Source: Methanolobus zinderi
Lineage (GTDB): Archaea; Halobacteriota; Methanosarcinia; Methanosarcinales; Methanosarcinaceae
Direction: 5' to 3'
NCBI RefSeq assembly: GCF_013388255.1
Contig: NZ_CP058215.1
Location: 682,001 to 746,000, forward strand
DNA length: 64,000 bases
The notes beneath the pieces were generated by a model. It made no database searches. It was not told the origin of the DNA and was given only the letters and a program-made list of their open reading frames with translations. The position numbers and the translations under genes were made by a program. Each line of letters starts with the position of its first letter. The stretch's first letter is position 1. Positions 1 to 8,808 of the stretch are shown here, one piece after another.

Positions 1-917
1 TTATTATTGGAAGCACATCCGTCGGTTCCGAGAGAGACATTGGCACCAACAGCAAGCAGTTTTGCAACAGGGGCTATGCCTGAGGCAAGTTTCATGTTAC
101 TTGTCACGTTGTGTGAGATATTCACTCCGTGTTCTGCAAGTATCTTGATGTCGCCGTCGGAAAGCCATATGCAGTGTGCTGCAAGCACGTCATCTCCCCA
201 GAAATCGATATCCTTGAGGAAATGTATCGAACAGACTCCGAATTGCTCTTTCATATAGTTTAACTCGGCCTCTGTTTCCAGGACATGGATATGTATCCTG
301 ACATTGTCCTTTACGGCCTGCTCCTTGACCCTTATCAGGAAGTCCCTGGAACATGTGTTGGGTGCATGAGGTCCGTACATTGTGGTAATTCTGCCGTCTG
401 CCTTTCCGTTCCATTCCCTTACAAAGCGGCTGCCCTCTTCAAGCTCGACATCCGCCTTCTCTTTATCTCCAAAGTCTATCATGCCGTAGGAAAGTGCTGC
501 TCTTATTCCGGATTCATCTACAGCCTGCGCAACTTTGTCCATATGGATATACATGTCAGCAAAAGCTGTTGTACCGGACCTTATCATCTCCAGGCAGGCA
601 AGCTGTGTACCAATATAGATATCCTCGTCGCTTACCTTCGCCTCCGCAGGCCATATGTGATTCTCAAGCCAGTCCTGCAATGGCATATCATCCGCATACC
701 CTCTGAACAGTGTCATTCCCGCATGGCAATGGGTGTTCACCAGGCCCGGCATTACCACATTCCCTCCGGCATCTATTTCTTTATCAGCCTTACTCTCTGT
801 GGACTTACCGATCTCCTTGATCTTGCCATCTTCGATAACCACTACCCCGTTTTCTATATCCTCTCTATCGGGGTCCATTGTCAGTATGTATGCGTTCTTA
901 ATTATGATGTCAGCCAT
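1..917 (-). CDS. dadD: 5'-deoxyadenosine deaminase / MTA-SAH deaminase family amidohydrolase (partial)
   Basis: This amidohydrolase is cut by the left edge; about 305 residues are visible from the ATG at 917. The translation opens with MADIIIKNAYILTMDP, the usual beta-sandwich start of the family, followed by NTHCHAGM (the HxH metal site), HAPNTCS and HIHVLE (further metal and substrate histidines), and SLGTDG near the edge (the conserved aspartate). In methanogens this family deaminates 5'-deoxyadenosine, and also S-adenosylhomocysteine and methylthioadenosine, so that radical-SAM and methyl-transfer by-products can be recycled. The exact substrate preference is inferred. It is the last visible gene of a minus-strand run and begins 2 nt after the stop of the HD gene, so the two are probably cotranscribed. 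Confidence 0.88.
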   Translation of the reverse strand, partial: MADIIIKNAYILTMDPDREDIENGVVVIEDGKIKEIGKSTESKADKEIDAGGNVVMPGLVNTHCHAGMTLFRGYADDMPLQDWLENHIWPAEAKVSDEDIYIGTQLACLEMIRSGTTAFADMYIHMDKVAQAVDESGIRAALSYGMIDFGDKEKADVELEEGSRFVREWNGKADGRITTMYGPHAPNTCSRDFLIRVKEQAVKDNVRIHIHVLETEAELNYMKEQFGVCSIHFLKDIDFWGDDVLAAHCIWLSDGDIKILAEHGVNISHNVTSNMKLASGIAPVAKLLAVGANVSLGTDGCASNN

Positions 918-919
918 CT

Positions 920-1561
920 TTAGTTCTCCCGGTTGGTCTCTCTTTTTAGCTCTTCAAGGTACAGGTGCATTATCCTGAGCCGCTCCTTTGCTATTTCTTT
1001 TGCGGTTTCAGTGTTAAGTCTGTCCATTATCCTGAAAGGTTTTCTTTCCATATAATCATAGAATCCGTCAAAAGGATCTTCCGTGTATGCATTCATGGAA
1101 GTCTCCTTGACAGTACCTATCGTATGCTTCAGGGACCTCAACGCTCCCATGGAAACAAGTGATCTGAATATTCCCACCGCTCCAAGTGCATCCAGCCTGT
1201 CAGCATCCTGGAGTATGCAGGCTTCCATGGTTTCGGCTTTCATTCCCCTGCTGAATCTGTGGGTCAGGATGCAGGATGCAACATGGTCTGTGAGATCACT
1301 GTCAGCACCTTCGGATATCAGAAAATCCCTCGCGATCTGAGCACCGTATTCTGCATGGTTACCTCCTTCCTGATGCTCTTTAACGATTCCCACATCATGT
1401 AAAAGGGCCGCAAGTCTTAACACCCGGAGATCACCACCTTCCTCCCTGTGTATCCTGGCACAAAGTGTCTCTACACGCTCTATATGAGAAATGTCGTGTG
1501 TACTTGGCTCATCGGCAAGTACTTCTGTAACAAATCCTCTTGTACGCTCAATCAGATCCAT
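920..1561 (-). CDS. HD-domain metal-dependent phosphohydrolase
   Basis: A 213-residue HD-superfamily protein. It has the ordered HD motifs: an N-terminal histidine in THDISHIERV (about residue 26), the LLHDVG doublet around residues 54-59, histidines in ILTHRFS, and the late aspartates of LQDADRLDALGAVG. This arrangement resembles the YedJ/YpgQ-like group of small HD phosphohydrolases; a nucleotide or other phosphomonoester is the likely substrate, but it cannot be fixed from sequence. Its start overlaps the end of the phosphopantothenate synthetase gene by 10 nt, which implies translational coupling. No signal peptide or membrane segment is seen. Confidence 0.8.
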   Translation of the reverse strand: MDLIERTRGFVTEVLADEPSTHDISHIERVETLCARIHREEGGDLRVLRLAALLHDVGIVKEHQEGGNHAEYGAQIARDFLISEGADSDLTDHVASCILTHRFSRGMKAETMEACILQDADRLDALGAVGIFRSLVSMGALRSLKHTIGTVKETSMNAYTEDPFDGFYDYMERKPFRIMDRLNTETAKEIAKERLRIMHLYLEELKRETNREN

Positions 1562-2322
1562 TGTACACCTCTTTCTTCTGCCTGGTGCTTCAGTCTTTCC
1601 TGAATCGCATACAGGGCATCAGGTATGAATTTACGGTTATCGTATGAGTTAATAACCTCCTGAAGGGATTCTCTGCTGTCGTGTTTCATATCCCTTGCAA
1701 ACTGGGTCATGTTCTGCAGTGCACGGGTCACATTATCTATTATAGATACGCTGGCATTCAGGGATGTTCTGGAAAGGGGGTTCAGGTCTATGCTGATAAC
1801 AACTTTTCCCATTTCCACCAGTTTCTGACAGCGATCCCCGTCCTCAAGTGGTACAAGTACCACATCCGCACTGAAAATACCTTCCTCGTCAACGATCGCC
1901 CGGTCATGGGACAGGTCAAGTCTTTTTTCTGCACTGCCACCCAGTACCCTCCCGGCACCATGGGATTTGAGATGTTCTATGATCCTGTGAACCCTGGCAT
2001 CGCTTCTGTGGAAAAGATTTACTTCCAGCGTAGCCCCGGTCACGTCCGCAAGCGTGACCATACTTTCAGGTACAAGGGCTGCAGTGTTTCCGTTTACAGA
2101 GATTATGGGATTTTCAGCAAGAAGAATATGCGCCACAGCAGCCCTTTCGGCAAATGCAGCGGATTCGGTCGTCCGTTCTCCTATGAGATAATCGAAAGCC
2201 TCTCCTCGTCCCTGTGCCACCAGGCCCTGTTTGCTCGTAATGCCGATACCGATTCCCTCTACGATCTTTTCCCTTGTCATAAGGGATTCATATCTGGGAT
2301 GTTCTCTGGGAATGTCTGTCAT
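1552..2322 (-). CDS. 4-phosphopantoate--beta-alanine ligase (phosphopantothenate synthetase)
   Basis: A 256-residue protein of the archaeal DUF137/PPS family. The enzyme condenses 4-phosphopantoate and beta-alanine with ATP to give 4'-phosphopantothenate, which replaces bacterial PanC in archaea. Recognisable blocks are the N-terminal REHPRYESL, ISVNGNTAALVPE around residues 76-88, the FHRSDAR segment and SIDLNPLSRTS. The length is normal for the family. The gene sits downstream of pantoate kinase and coaBC on the same strand, so three consecutive archaeal CoA steps are grouped here. A 127-nt gap with a good TATA box separates it from pantoate kinase, so it probably has its own promoter that also serves the HD and deaminase genes. 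Confidence 0.93.
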   Translation of the reverse strand: MTDIPREHPRYESLMTREKIVEGIGIGITSKQGLVAQGRGEAFDYLIGERTTESAAFAERAAVAHILLAENPIISVNGNTAALVPESMVTLADVTGATLEVNLFHRSDARVHRIIEHLKSHGAGRVLGGSAEKRLDLSHDRAIVDEEGIFSADVVLVPLEDGDRCQKLVEMGKVVISIDLNPLSRTSLNASVSIIDNVTRALQNMTQFARDMKHDSRESLQEVINSYDNRKFIPDALYAIQERLKHQAEERGVQWI

Positions 2323-2352
2323 TGGGTCTGTCTTCTCCTTGTCCTGGTGGTG

Positions 2353-2361
2353 TATTTAAAT
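2353..2361 (-). promoter_or_regulatory. Archaeal TATA box upstream of the phosphopantothenate synthetase gene
   Basis: Reading the minus strand, the gap before the start codon at 2322 contains ATTTAAATA about 31 nt upstream, preceded by an A-rich stretch. This matches the archaeal TATA consensus and would place transcription a few nucleotides before a short leader containing AAGGAG. It is the only good TATA match in the 127-nt gap. Confidence 0.5.
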
Positions 2362-2449
2362 CAAGAATTTTGCTGTTCTTTTCCTTTTGAGACCTTTGTT
2401 CAATGAGTTAAGATACTATTTCAGGGTGCATCTATAATTACCCATATCC

Positions 2450-3334
2450 TCAAATGATCTTTATACTGCCGGTATTGATCTTGTAATTCAGCACTTCCCC
2501 GTATTCGGAAAGTGCATCTGTGATCTTTTCATCAGCTTCTGTTTCCCTTGCCACCGCAAACACGGTGTTCCCGAGCATCGCCTGGGATGCTATTCCGCCT
2601 TTGGATTCCACAGTTTCCATTATATCTGTTATCGTATTGTCCGCCAGGCCTGTATTAACAGTGAAATCCCTGGAGCAGAGCATGAAGTTCTCCAGTGTGG
2701 GTTTTTCCATTAACCTCTGCATTGCAGACCTTCCGGCAAGATTGATGCTCTCAACAGCTTCCCTGTTGCTGAGTACGGATGATGTTGACAGCTCGCCAAG
2801 CACCACACACCAGATGTCCTGCTTTTTTACCGGAATCCTGTCATAGTTTCCGATTCCAGGAGCACCGGGTGTCTTTCTTATCACCACTCCTCCAAGTGAC
2901 TGGGCAGCCACGTCCCCAAGCCCGCTGCTGTTCTTAACTTCCGCAACATGTGCTATCTGGTTCAGTTTACTGGCTGTGAGGTTCAGCTCAAGTGCGCAAT
3001 TGAGTGCATATGCCGTTCCGAGGGCGCCTGCACCCGATGCGCCAAGGCCTGATTCAATGGGTATGTATGCTTTACATTCTACTTTCACAGGTCTGTCAGT
3101 TAAACTTTCAACAACAGTACGGATCGTACTTCCCTTTACTTCTACACCGTCAAGCAGTACGGTTGTTTTTTCAATCCCCTCTCCGCAACTTACGGTGGTC
3201 TCAATACCTTCATTAAGTACTATTCCGCAACCTGTAGAGCATTTTCTTAAGGGGTCAGTACTATCATGCACTTCAAAAAATCCGGTAATATGAGCCGGTG
3301 CAAAAGCCTTTGCACTGATCCTGTCCGCTGGCAT
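2450..3334 (-). CDS. Pantoate kinase (GHMP family)
   Basis: A 294-residue GHMP-superfamily kinase. The phosphate-binding motif ESGLGASGAGALG lies at roughly residues 92-104, and the N-terminal APAHITGFFEVHD is typical of archaeal pantoate kinase, which makes 4-phosphopantoate from pantoate and ATP. With the next gene it forms the archaeal PoK/PPS route that stands in for PanC plus PanK. Its ATG overlaps the coaBC stop by one base (TAATG), so it is translationally coupled to coaBC. The Gly-rich segment SSGLGDVAAQSLGG near residue 136 also fits the family. Confidence 0.92.
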   Translation of the reverse strand: MPADRISAKAFAPAHITGFFEVHDSTDPLRKCSTGCGIVLNEGIETTVSCGEGIEKTTVLLDGVEVKGSTIRTVVESLTDRPVKVECKAYIPIESGLGASGAGALGTAYALNCALELNLTASKLNQIAHVAEVKNSSGLGDVAAQSLGGVVIRKTPGAPGIGNYDRIPVKKQDIWCVVLGELSTSSVLSNREAVESINLAGRSAMQRLMEKPTLENFMLCSRDFTVNTGLADNTITDIMETVESKGGIASQAMLGNTVFAVARETEADEKITDALSEYGEVLNYKINTGSIKII

Positions 3335-4578
3335 TAGTTTTCTTCCCCTGAAGAAAGTATTATAGTGATCTCATCTATGAGGGCAGCAGCAATCGCTGAT
3401 TTAGAACCGCTGATACTGGGCTGATCTTTCCTGCCCGGTCGGATTATGTGTACACTGTTCTCATCCGTTCCCATTCCTCCGGAACTGACATCATTAGCAA
3501 CGATAATGTCAAGCCCCGAGTTTTCCAGTGTAGCCTGTGCACGCCTGAAAAGTTCCTCTTTACCAATGCCGGTTTCAGCCTTGAATCCAACGATTTTCAC
3601 TTCAGGATATGCGGCTCTTGCCTCTTTGATGAGCTTGCGTGTGGGTTTAAAGGATAATGTAAGATCATCTCCTGACTTGATCTTGGTCTGAGCCGGGTCA
3701 ACTGTATAATCGGCAATTGCAGCCGCACTTATTAGTAAATCATAACCTCTTCCGAGCTCCTCAAGCACAGCATTTGTCATCTGCTCTGCGCTTTCTGCAT
3801 GGATCTCATTAATTCCGCTTATTCCAAGCCTTTCCCTGTGTGTAATGGTTACCTCTGCTCCTCTGCGGTAGGCTTCCAGTGCCAGTTCGATTCCGGTTTT
3901 TCCCGATGCCCTGTTAGTGAGTATACGTATCGGATCAACGGCTTCGGCAGTGGAACCGCTTGTAATGAGTATCTTTTTCCCTTCCAGGCTTTTGTTGTCT
4001 GTCCGGCGTTCGACCTCTAGCACAATCTCGTCATTGCCTGCTATCTTGGCAATCCCTTCCTCAACCCTGGGGCCGACAGAAAGGATGCCCCATTCCTTGA
4101 TTTTCTCTATATTCTCCACAACGGCGGGATGATTGTACATGTCTTCATGCATTGCAGGCACCACCATCACAGGCTTTCCTGCCCCTATAGCAGTTGTAGC
4201 AAAGGTTGTCACAGGTGTATCGTCTATACCTGCAGCTATTTTCCCTATGGTATTTGCTGTAGAAGGTGCGATAAGCAGAAGGTCCGCCCTGCCCTGATCC
4301 CCAAAGAATTCCACATGCTCCACCTTCCCGGTGATTGAGGTGATAACCTCGTTACCCGTGGCATAGTGCAGGGCCATGGGGTTGATTATCCAGGTGGCTG
4401 CCTCGCTCATAACAGCATGTACATCAGCACCCCTTCGGATAAGTTCCCGTGCAAGCTCCACTGCCCTGACAGCAGCTATGCTGCCTGTGACTGCAAGCAC
4501 GATGGTCTTTCCCTGGAGTGACCGGGATTTGCTGGATTTTATCCAGAGGGTGGGGTGTTCATTTGGATTTTGAGGCAT
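3334..4578 (-). CDS. coaBC: Bifunctional phosphopantothenoylcysteine decarboxylase / phosphopantothenate-cysteine ligase
   Basis: A 414-residue two-domain CoaBC (Dfp) protein. The N-terminal flavoprotein decarboxylase spans about residues 24-200 (LAVTGSIAAVRA, PSTANTIGKIA, and PAMHEDMYNHP, the substrate clamp usually written PAMNxxM). The C-terminal ligase spans about 205-405 (GKKILITSGSTAEAVDPIR, NRASGKTG, and the AIADY motif). It makes 4'-phosphopantetheine from phosphopantothenate. It is first in the minus-strand CoA operon; pantoate kinase follows with a one-base overlap. Its promoter is the segment duplicated at the far side of the Argonaute island, so the island abuts this gene upstream. 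Confidence 0.95.
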   Translation of the reverse strand: MPQNPNEHPTLWIKSSKSRSLQGKTIVLAVTGSIAAVRAVELARELIRRGADVHAVMSEAATWIINPMALHYATGNEVITSITGKVEHVEFFGDQGRADLLLIAPSTANTIGKIAAGIDDTPVTTFATTAIGAGKPVMVVPAMHEDMYNHPAVVENIEKIKEWGILSVGPRVEEGIAKIAGNDEIVLEVERRTDNKSLEGKKILITSGSTAEAVDPIRILTNRASGKTGIELALEAYRRGAEVTITHRERLGISGINEIHAESAEQMTNAVLEELGRGYDLLISAAAIADYTVDPAQTKIKSGDDLTLSFKPTRKLIKEARAAYPEVKIVGFKAETGIGKEELFRRAQATLENSGLDIIVANDVSSGGMGTDENSVHIIRPGRKDQPSISGSKSAIAAALIDEITIILSSGEEN

Positions 4579-4601
4579 ATTATGTCCTTATTTTGATTAA
4601 A

Positions 4602-4642
4602 TAAGTGGATTTTTAGTATTTAAGGGGGTTGGGTAGTAATTT
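4602..4642. repeat. Left direct repeat bounding the Argonaute island; contains the coaBC promoter
   Basis: This 41-bp segment recurs in the same orientation at 16236-16273, with 35 of 38 aligned bases identical and one 3-base gap. Key shared blocks are TAAGTGG, TTTTTAGTATTTAAG and GGTTGGGTA. On the minus strand it holds the coaBC TATA element CTTAAATA at 4617-4624, about 40 nt before the coaBC start codon. Finding the same promoter-bearing segment on both sides of an AT-rich block suggests either an insertion boundary or a recombination-generated duplication. Confidence 0.75.
4617..4624 (-). promoter_or_regulatory. TATA box of coaBC
   Basis: Minus-strand CTTAAATA, preceded by a C-rich stretch in the BRE position, lies 39-46 nt upstream of the coaBC ATG at 4578. 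That is appropriate for archaeal TBP/TFB-dependent initiation with a short leader. The element is inside the island-bounding repeat. Confidence 0.55.
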
Positions 4643-4758
4643 GAATTATGCATTTGAAATCACTTATCCTTTCTATCCTTAAAATTCTTAACTTATTTAA
4701 GGAATTAAACTGATATTGTATTCAAATATTTCATTATTTCCTAAGTCAAGATGATTAT

Positions 4759-5445
4759 ATGGCTTTTATCAATTTAGAAGGGGAAAGGGAAGCAACAACT
4801 CAAAAAAGTGAGGAATATGGAAAAAAAGTAATTGAGTTGTTAGGTCTAAAGGGTTATTTCTTAGAGTATGATTCAAATATTGAAGGCGTTTTTCAAGATA
4901 AGATTTTTAGGAATCCAAAAGTCGATGGTAATAAAAAAACCGTAGTTGAAATAAAAGATACAAAATTAAGCTTGACTGATTTAAATTTTTTGGTAGAATA
5001 CGGAAAGTACTGTTTATTATATTCAAAAGAGGAATTTAATTTAATTATTTTCGCTGCAGATGTATCTAATGCACGCAAATGGAAACAAATATTTGAATTA
5101 ACGAAACAATCTGAAACAGAGTTAAAATCATTTTATACTAAAGTTTGTGGTACATTAAAAGAACAAAGTTTAAATTTTGAAAAATTTTGTTCATTTGTGA
5201 ATTCTACCGATGTTTGGAAAACTAGTTACATTAAACTGTTGCAGACGATTGAGCAAATAAAAGCTGATAATATTTACGATTCTAAAGCAGATTATCTCGA
5301 TGATACTGAAAAAATTGTATATGAAACTGAGAAATTGGATAGCAATATATTTTTAGTTGATTCTTACCCTCAATTTTTATTTAAAGCTAAATTGAAGGCT
5401 AAAAGTAAATTTAACAACTTTCAGTACTTCGCTAATTTTGAATAG
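4759..5445 (+). pseudogene. SPARDA-type nuclease-APAZ effector gene, 5' part (interrupted)
   Basis: The first 221 codons (to 5421) are native; the reading frame then runs into the ISH3 left end and stops at 5445, giving 228 residues. The N-terminal part has a PD-(D/E)XK nuclease core: D56 in KVDG, then E64-I-K66 in VVEIKDTK, followed by a helix that fits the family. This is the expected effector domain (DREN) of SPARDA systems, where it is fused to APAZ and partners a short Argonaute. The missing C-terminal half is present at 13138-13878, beyond the insertion, in the same frame. As it stands this fragment would be a nuclease domain without APAZ. The domain assignment is by motif and context, not by profile search. 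Confidence 0.75.
5417..5421. repeat. Target-site duplication ACTTT, left copy
   Basis: These five bases immediately precede the outer end (CAGTA) of the left ISH3 copy. The same five bases immediately follow the outer end of the right ISH3 copy at 13133-13137. Removing 5422-13137 restores an uninterrupted reading frame across the junction. Confidence 0.75.
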
Positions 5446-6699
5446 GCCACCGAATTATACTTCCCGATAGCTTTATATGCGGCGGGAACGCCGCCATATG
5501 TCATTTCTAGCATCCAATTCACGAACCAATTCTAAACTTGAATTAAGACCAAAACAATGTATTGATGCTGTTCTGAAACCACTTATAGATAATATCGATA
5601 TCAAGATAAACGGTCAACTTAGCTCTAAAGATCTATTTAACACTGCCATATGTATGGCAGTGGATAAAAGTTCAGTTCATTCTGCGTCAAAACACTATCA
5701 AGAGATTCCCTGCGAGACATCTTTACGGTACCATCTCAGGAAACTAAGTCTTGAAGAGCTTGTTCAGGCAAATCAAAGCATTCTTCTTCAAAGTTCTGTC
5801 AGTACTCTAAAACCAGAGAAAAAGTATGAGTTTGCTATCGATTTTACAAATGATCCATATTATGGAAAAGTTGATTCATCCAATGAAGACTACGTGATAC
5901 GTAGTCAGGCCAAGAAATCCACTAACTCTTTTTATTCATATGTATCACTCTCTATCATAAACAAGAACGAGAGATATACTCTTGCAGTTATTCCTGTTGA
6001 AAGGAATAAAACAAAGGTTGATTACCTCACTTATTTCATAGATCTTATCGATGAACTGGATTTCAATATCAAGGTGCTTTGTCTGGATCGAGAGTTCTAT
6101 TCAGTTGATGTGTTTGAGTTCTTACAGAACAAAGATATCCCTCACATTACACCAGTCGTAAGAAGAGGAAAAGCAATCAAGCAACTGCTTAAAGGGAGAA
6201 AAGCAAGGTCTGCTGAATATGTAATGAAGAATGCTCAAAAGAAAGAAGTTCATCTGGATATTGTAATTGATGTCAAGTATCTGAAAGGTAAAAGAGGCAA
6301 ATATGGGTGTGAAAACCTTGCTTTTGTTGTTTATGGAATTAAATGGTCTCAAAGGAAGGTTAGTAACGTCTACAGAAGACGGTTTGCTATCGAGTCATCA
6401 TATAGGATGAGAAATATCGTTAAACCAAGAACATCAACAAAAGATGTAACTTTCAGATACTTCTTTACACTAATATCGTTCCTGCTGAGAAATGCATGGC
6501 TCTGTCTCCAGAAAAAACATTTCACAATAGTAAAAACAGGTCCTCTAACCATTGATGAGGACAAGTTCAGGTTTGCAAGATTTATTCTGTTTGTTGAAGA
6601 GTGGCTTAGGAGAAAGTTAAGAATTCAGTTAGTAATACAGTGTTTAAGGTAATTCAATAGTGGCAGGAACAAGATGGAGGTAAAATTAGAGAACTACTG
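5422..6699 (+). mobile_element. ISH3-family insertion sequence, left copy
   Basis: A 1278-bp element with 18-bp imperfect terminal inverted repeats. The left end begins CAGTACTTCGCTAATTTT and the right end, read inward, begins CAGTAGTTCTCTAATTTT, with two mismatches. It holds one transposase gene. A strong hairpin at about 5475-5500 covers the region just before the transposase start. The first 1.1 kb appears identical to the right copy, whereas the last 165 bp differ at about 17 positions. Confidence 0.85.
5498..6652 (+). CDS. ISH3-family transposase (left copy)
   Basis: A DDE transposase of 384 residues from the ATG at 5498; an in-frame ATG at 5477 would add seven residues but lies inside a hairpin. 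Family features include FAIDFTNDPYYG (first catalytic Asp region), VLCLDREFYSVDVF (second Asp) and RRRFAIESSYRMRN (the catalytic Glu region typical of ISH3 transposases). Only a few residues near the C-terminus differ from the right copy (TGPLT versus PGPIT, LVIQ versus LVVQ). The gene looks intact. Transcription runs in the same direction as the pst genes and the interrupted effector gene. Confidence 0.88.
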   Translation: MSFLASNSRTNSKLELRPKQCIDAVLKPLIDNIDIKINGQLSSKDLFNTAICMAVDKSSVHSASKHYQEIPCETSLRYHLRKLSLEELVQANQSILLQSSVSTLKPEKKYEFAIDFTNDPYYGKVDSSNEDYVIRSQAKKSTNSFYSYVSLSIINKNERYTLAVIPVERNKTKVDYLTYFIDLIDELDFNIKVLCLDREFYSVDVFEFLQNKDIPHITPVVRRGKAIKQLLKGRKARSAEYVMKNAQKKEVHLDIVIDVKYLKGKRGKYGCENLAFVVYGIKWSQRKVSNVYRRRFAIESSYRMRNIVKPRTSTKDVTFRYFFTLISFLLRNAWLCLQKKHFTIVKTGPLTIDEDKFRFARFILFVEEWLRRKLRIQLVIQCLR

Positions 6700-6854
6700 A
6701 ATGAACAAATTAAAAGTGTGATTTGTTGAGTTAAAGACTATAGTTACGCTGCCAATTATTACCCATTTCGTTACAAATTTATACGTCCCGGTTTATTCGT
6801 AGCCTGATTTGTTGTAAACGGCCAACAAAAAGTTAAACAATTCGAGGTGAATTA

Positions 6855-7859
6855 ATGAATAGAAAAATTCTCATAACTGTTATACTTACGGTTTTCATTG
6901 TAGCATTGTTATCCGGATGCGTTGACAGGTCTGAATCCGAAACCCAGATTACATCTTCGAGCGATACACAGACACCAGCAGCGGAAGAACCTGAAGGTAC
7001 AATACGTATCTCAGGTGCTTTTGCTCTGTATCCTATGATGCTCAAATGGGGAGAGGAATACCAAAAACTGCATCCGAAAGTGAAGTTTGACATCAGCGCC
7101 GGAGGAGCGGGCAAAGGTATGGCTGATACTCTGGGAGGGCTTGTGGATATCGGCATGGTCTCAAGAGAAATTACACCTGAAGAAGAGGAAAAAGGTGCAT
7201 ACTGGATAGCAATAACAAAAGATGCCGTTGTGCCAACAGTCAATAGTAATAATCCTGCAGTTACACAACTTAAGGAAAATGGACTAAAAAGAGATGTGTT
7301 TGAGCAAATATACATCAATGGTACCATAAAAACATGGGGACAGGCGACAGGGGATACGGGCAACAATGACAAGATCAACGTATACACTCGCTCGGATGCC
7401 GCAGGTGCACCTGCAACATGGGCAAAATACTTGGGCAACTATAAGCAGGAAGACCTTAAGGGTGTTGGTGTGAATGGTGATCCGGGACTTGCCGAAGCTG
7501 TTAGGCAGGACAAATTGGGAATCGGTTATAACAACATTAACTTTGCATATGATCCAAACACACGAAAACCTGTAGAAGGTATCGAGATAATACCTCTTGA
7601 TCTGAATGGGAACGGCAAGATCGATACTGATGAGGACTTCTACGGAACACTGGATGAGCTAGTAGAAGCTATCGGGAATGACCAGTTTCCTTCACCGCCT
7701 GCAAGAGATCTGAACCTCGTAACAAAAGGCAAACCAACCGGTATTGTGGATGATTTCATCAAATGGACACTCACTGACGGACAGAAGTTCATTTCTGAAT
7801 CAGGGTACATCGTTCTTCCACAGGATCAGATAAACGAGGGAATAGAAAAAGTCGATTAA
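6855..7859 (+). CDS. pstS: Phosphate ABC transporter, phosphate-binding lipoprotein PstS
   Basis: A 334-residue periplasmic-type phosphate-binding protein. The N-terminus is a signal sequence ending in the lipobox LLSGC (Cys near residue 22), so it should be anchored to the outer face of the membrane. The mature part has the PstS phosphate-loop features SGAFALYPMM and SAGGAGKGMADTL. The start at 6855 is preceded by GAGGTGA at a good distance. It is first in a four-gene pst operon. A conserved acidic segment near the C-terminus (DLNGNGKIDTDED) resembles an EF-hand-like loop. The operon lies between two ISH3 copies. Confidence 0.93.
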   Translation: MNRKILITVILTVFIVALLSGCVDRSESETQITSSSDTQTPAAEEPEGTIRISGAFALYPMMLKWGEEYQKLHPKVKFDISAGGAGKGMADTLGGLVDIGMVSREITPEEEEKGAYWIAITKDAVVPTVNSNNPAVTQLKENGLKRDVFEQIYINGTIKTWGQATGDTGNNDKINVYTRSDAAGAPATWAKYLGNYKQEDLKGVGVNGDPGLAEAVRQDKLGIGYNNINFAYDPNTRKPVEGIEIIPLDLNGNGKIDTDEDFYGTLDELVEAIGNDQFPSPPARDLNLVTKGKPTGIVDDFIKWTLTDGQKFISESGYIVLPQDQINEGIEKVD

Positions 7860-7914
7860 CCGGCATGAACAAACAAGAAAAACCCACTGGATGTAAGAAA
7901 GAGCAGAAATTACT

Positions 7915-8808
7915 ATGAACATCAGAAGACTCAAGGACAGTATTTCAAGCAGGATGATGCTCGCAATGACAGCATTTGCCTGCCTGCTGTTCTTTTTCAT
8001 GCTTACTAGCCTTTATTACAGAGCAAGTCCCATATTATCGACAGTACCTATCTACGATCTCCTGTTCTCAAAAGAATGGAGCCCTTATTCAGGAAAGTTT
8101 GGTTTCTTTCCGTTTATCCTGGGGACACTGTGGGTTACAGTACTTGCTCTTGCAATTGCAGTACCTGTAAGCCTGTTAAGCTCAATATACCTTTCAGAAT
8201 ATGCAGATAAAGGTCTGAGGACTGCTGTCAATCCTCTGATTGATCTGCTTGCAGGAATCCCTTCGGTTGTATACGGTCTCTGGGGTGTGCTCGCAGTAGT
8301 ACCTTTCATTAAAAATACCCTTGCTCCTGCCCTTGACGTGGAAACCGTAGGAGGGTACAGTGTCCTTGCAGGAGGAATTGTGCTTTCGATTATGGTATTC
8401 CCAATAATTATTTCGGTTACAAATGAAGTTATAAGAAGCGTTCCCCAGGATTTGAGAGAAGTTTCCCTATCCGTCGGTGCTACAAAGTGGCAGACCATCA
8501 AATATGTAGTTCTGAGGAAGGCAAAACCCGGGATATTTGCGGCAATAGTTCTTGGTTTTTCAAGAGCGTTTGGTGAGACAATGGCTGTGCTTATGGTTGT
8601 AGGAAACGTATCCAGAGTACCTTCATCAATTTTTGATCCGGCTTATCCCCTTCCCGCTCTTATCGCAAATACTTTCGGTGAAATGATGTCTGTCCCTCTC
8701 TACGATTCAGCGATACTGCTTGCGGCATTGATGCTTTTTATCGTTGTATTGGTATTCAATATCTTTGCAAGGATGGTACTTATTAAAATAGAAAAGGGTG
8801 TTATTTAG
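7915..8808 (+). CDS. pstC: Phosphate ABC transporter permease PstC
   Basis: A 297-residue integral membrane permease with about six predicted membrane segments, the first at residues 16-37. The cytoplasmic EAA-type loop, where PstB docks, is visible as REVSLSVGATKWQTIKYVVL around residues 180-199. The AGIPSVVYGLWG motif is characteristic of PstC/PstA. It follows pstS by 55 nt and its stop abuts the pstA start directly. With PstA it would form the membrane channel for high-affinity phosphate import. Confidence 0.93.
   Translation: MNIRRLKDSISSRMMLAMTAFACLLFFFMLTSLYYRASPILSTVPIYDLLFSKEWSPYSGKFGFFPFILGTLWVTVLALAIAVPVSLLSSIYLSEYADKGLRTAVNPLIDLLAGIPSVVYGLWGVLAVVPFIKNTLAPALDVETVGGYSVLAGGIVLSIMVFPIIISVTNEVIRSVPQDLREVSLSVGATKWQTIKYVVLRKAKPGIFAAIVLGFSRAFGETMAVLMVVGNVSRVPSSIFDPAYPLPALIANTFGEMMSVPLYDSAILLAALMLFIVVLVFNIFARMVLIKIEKGVI

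Noticed and set aside
285-923. Plus-strand open frame of 212 codons
   Set aside because: It is antisense to the conserved amidohydrolase gene and shows no family features.
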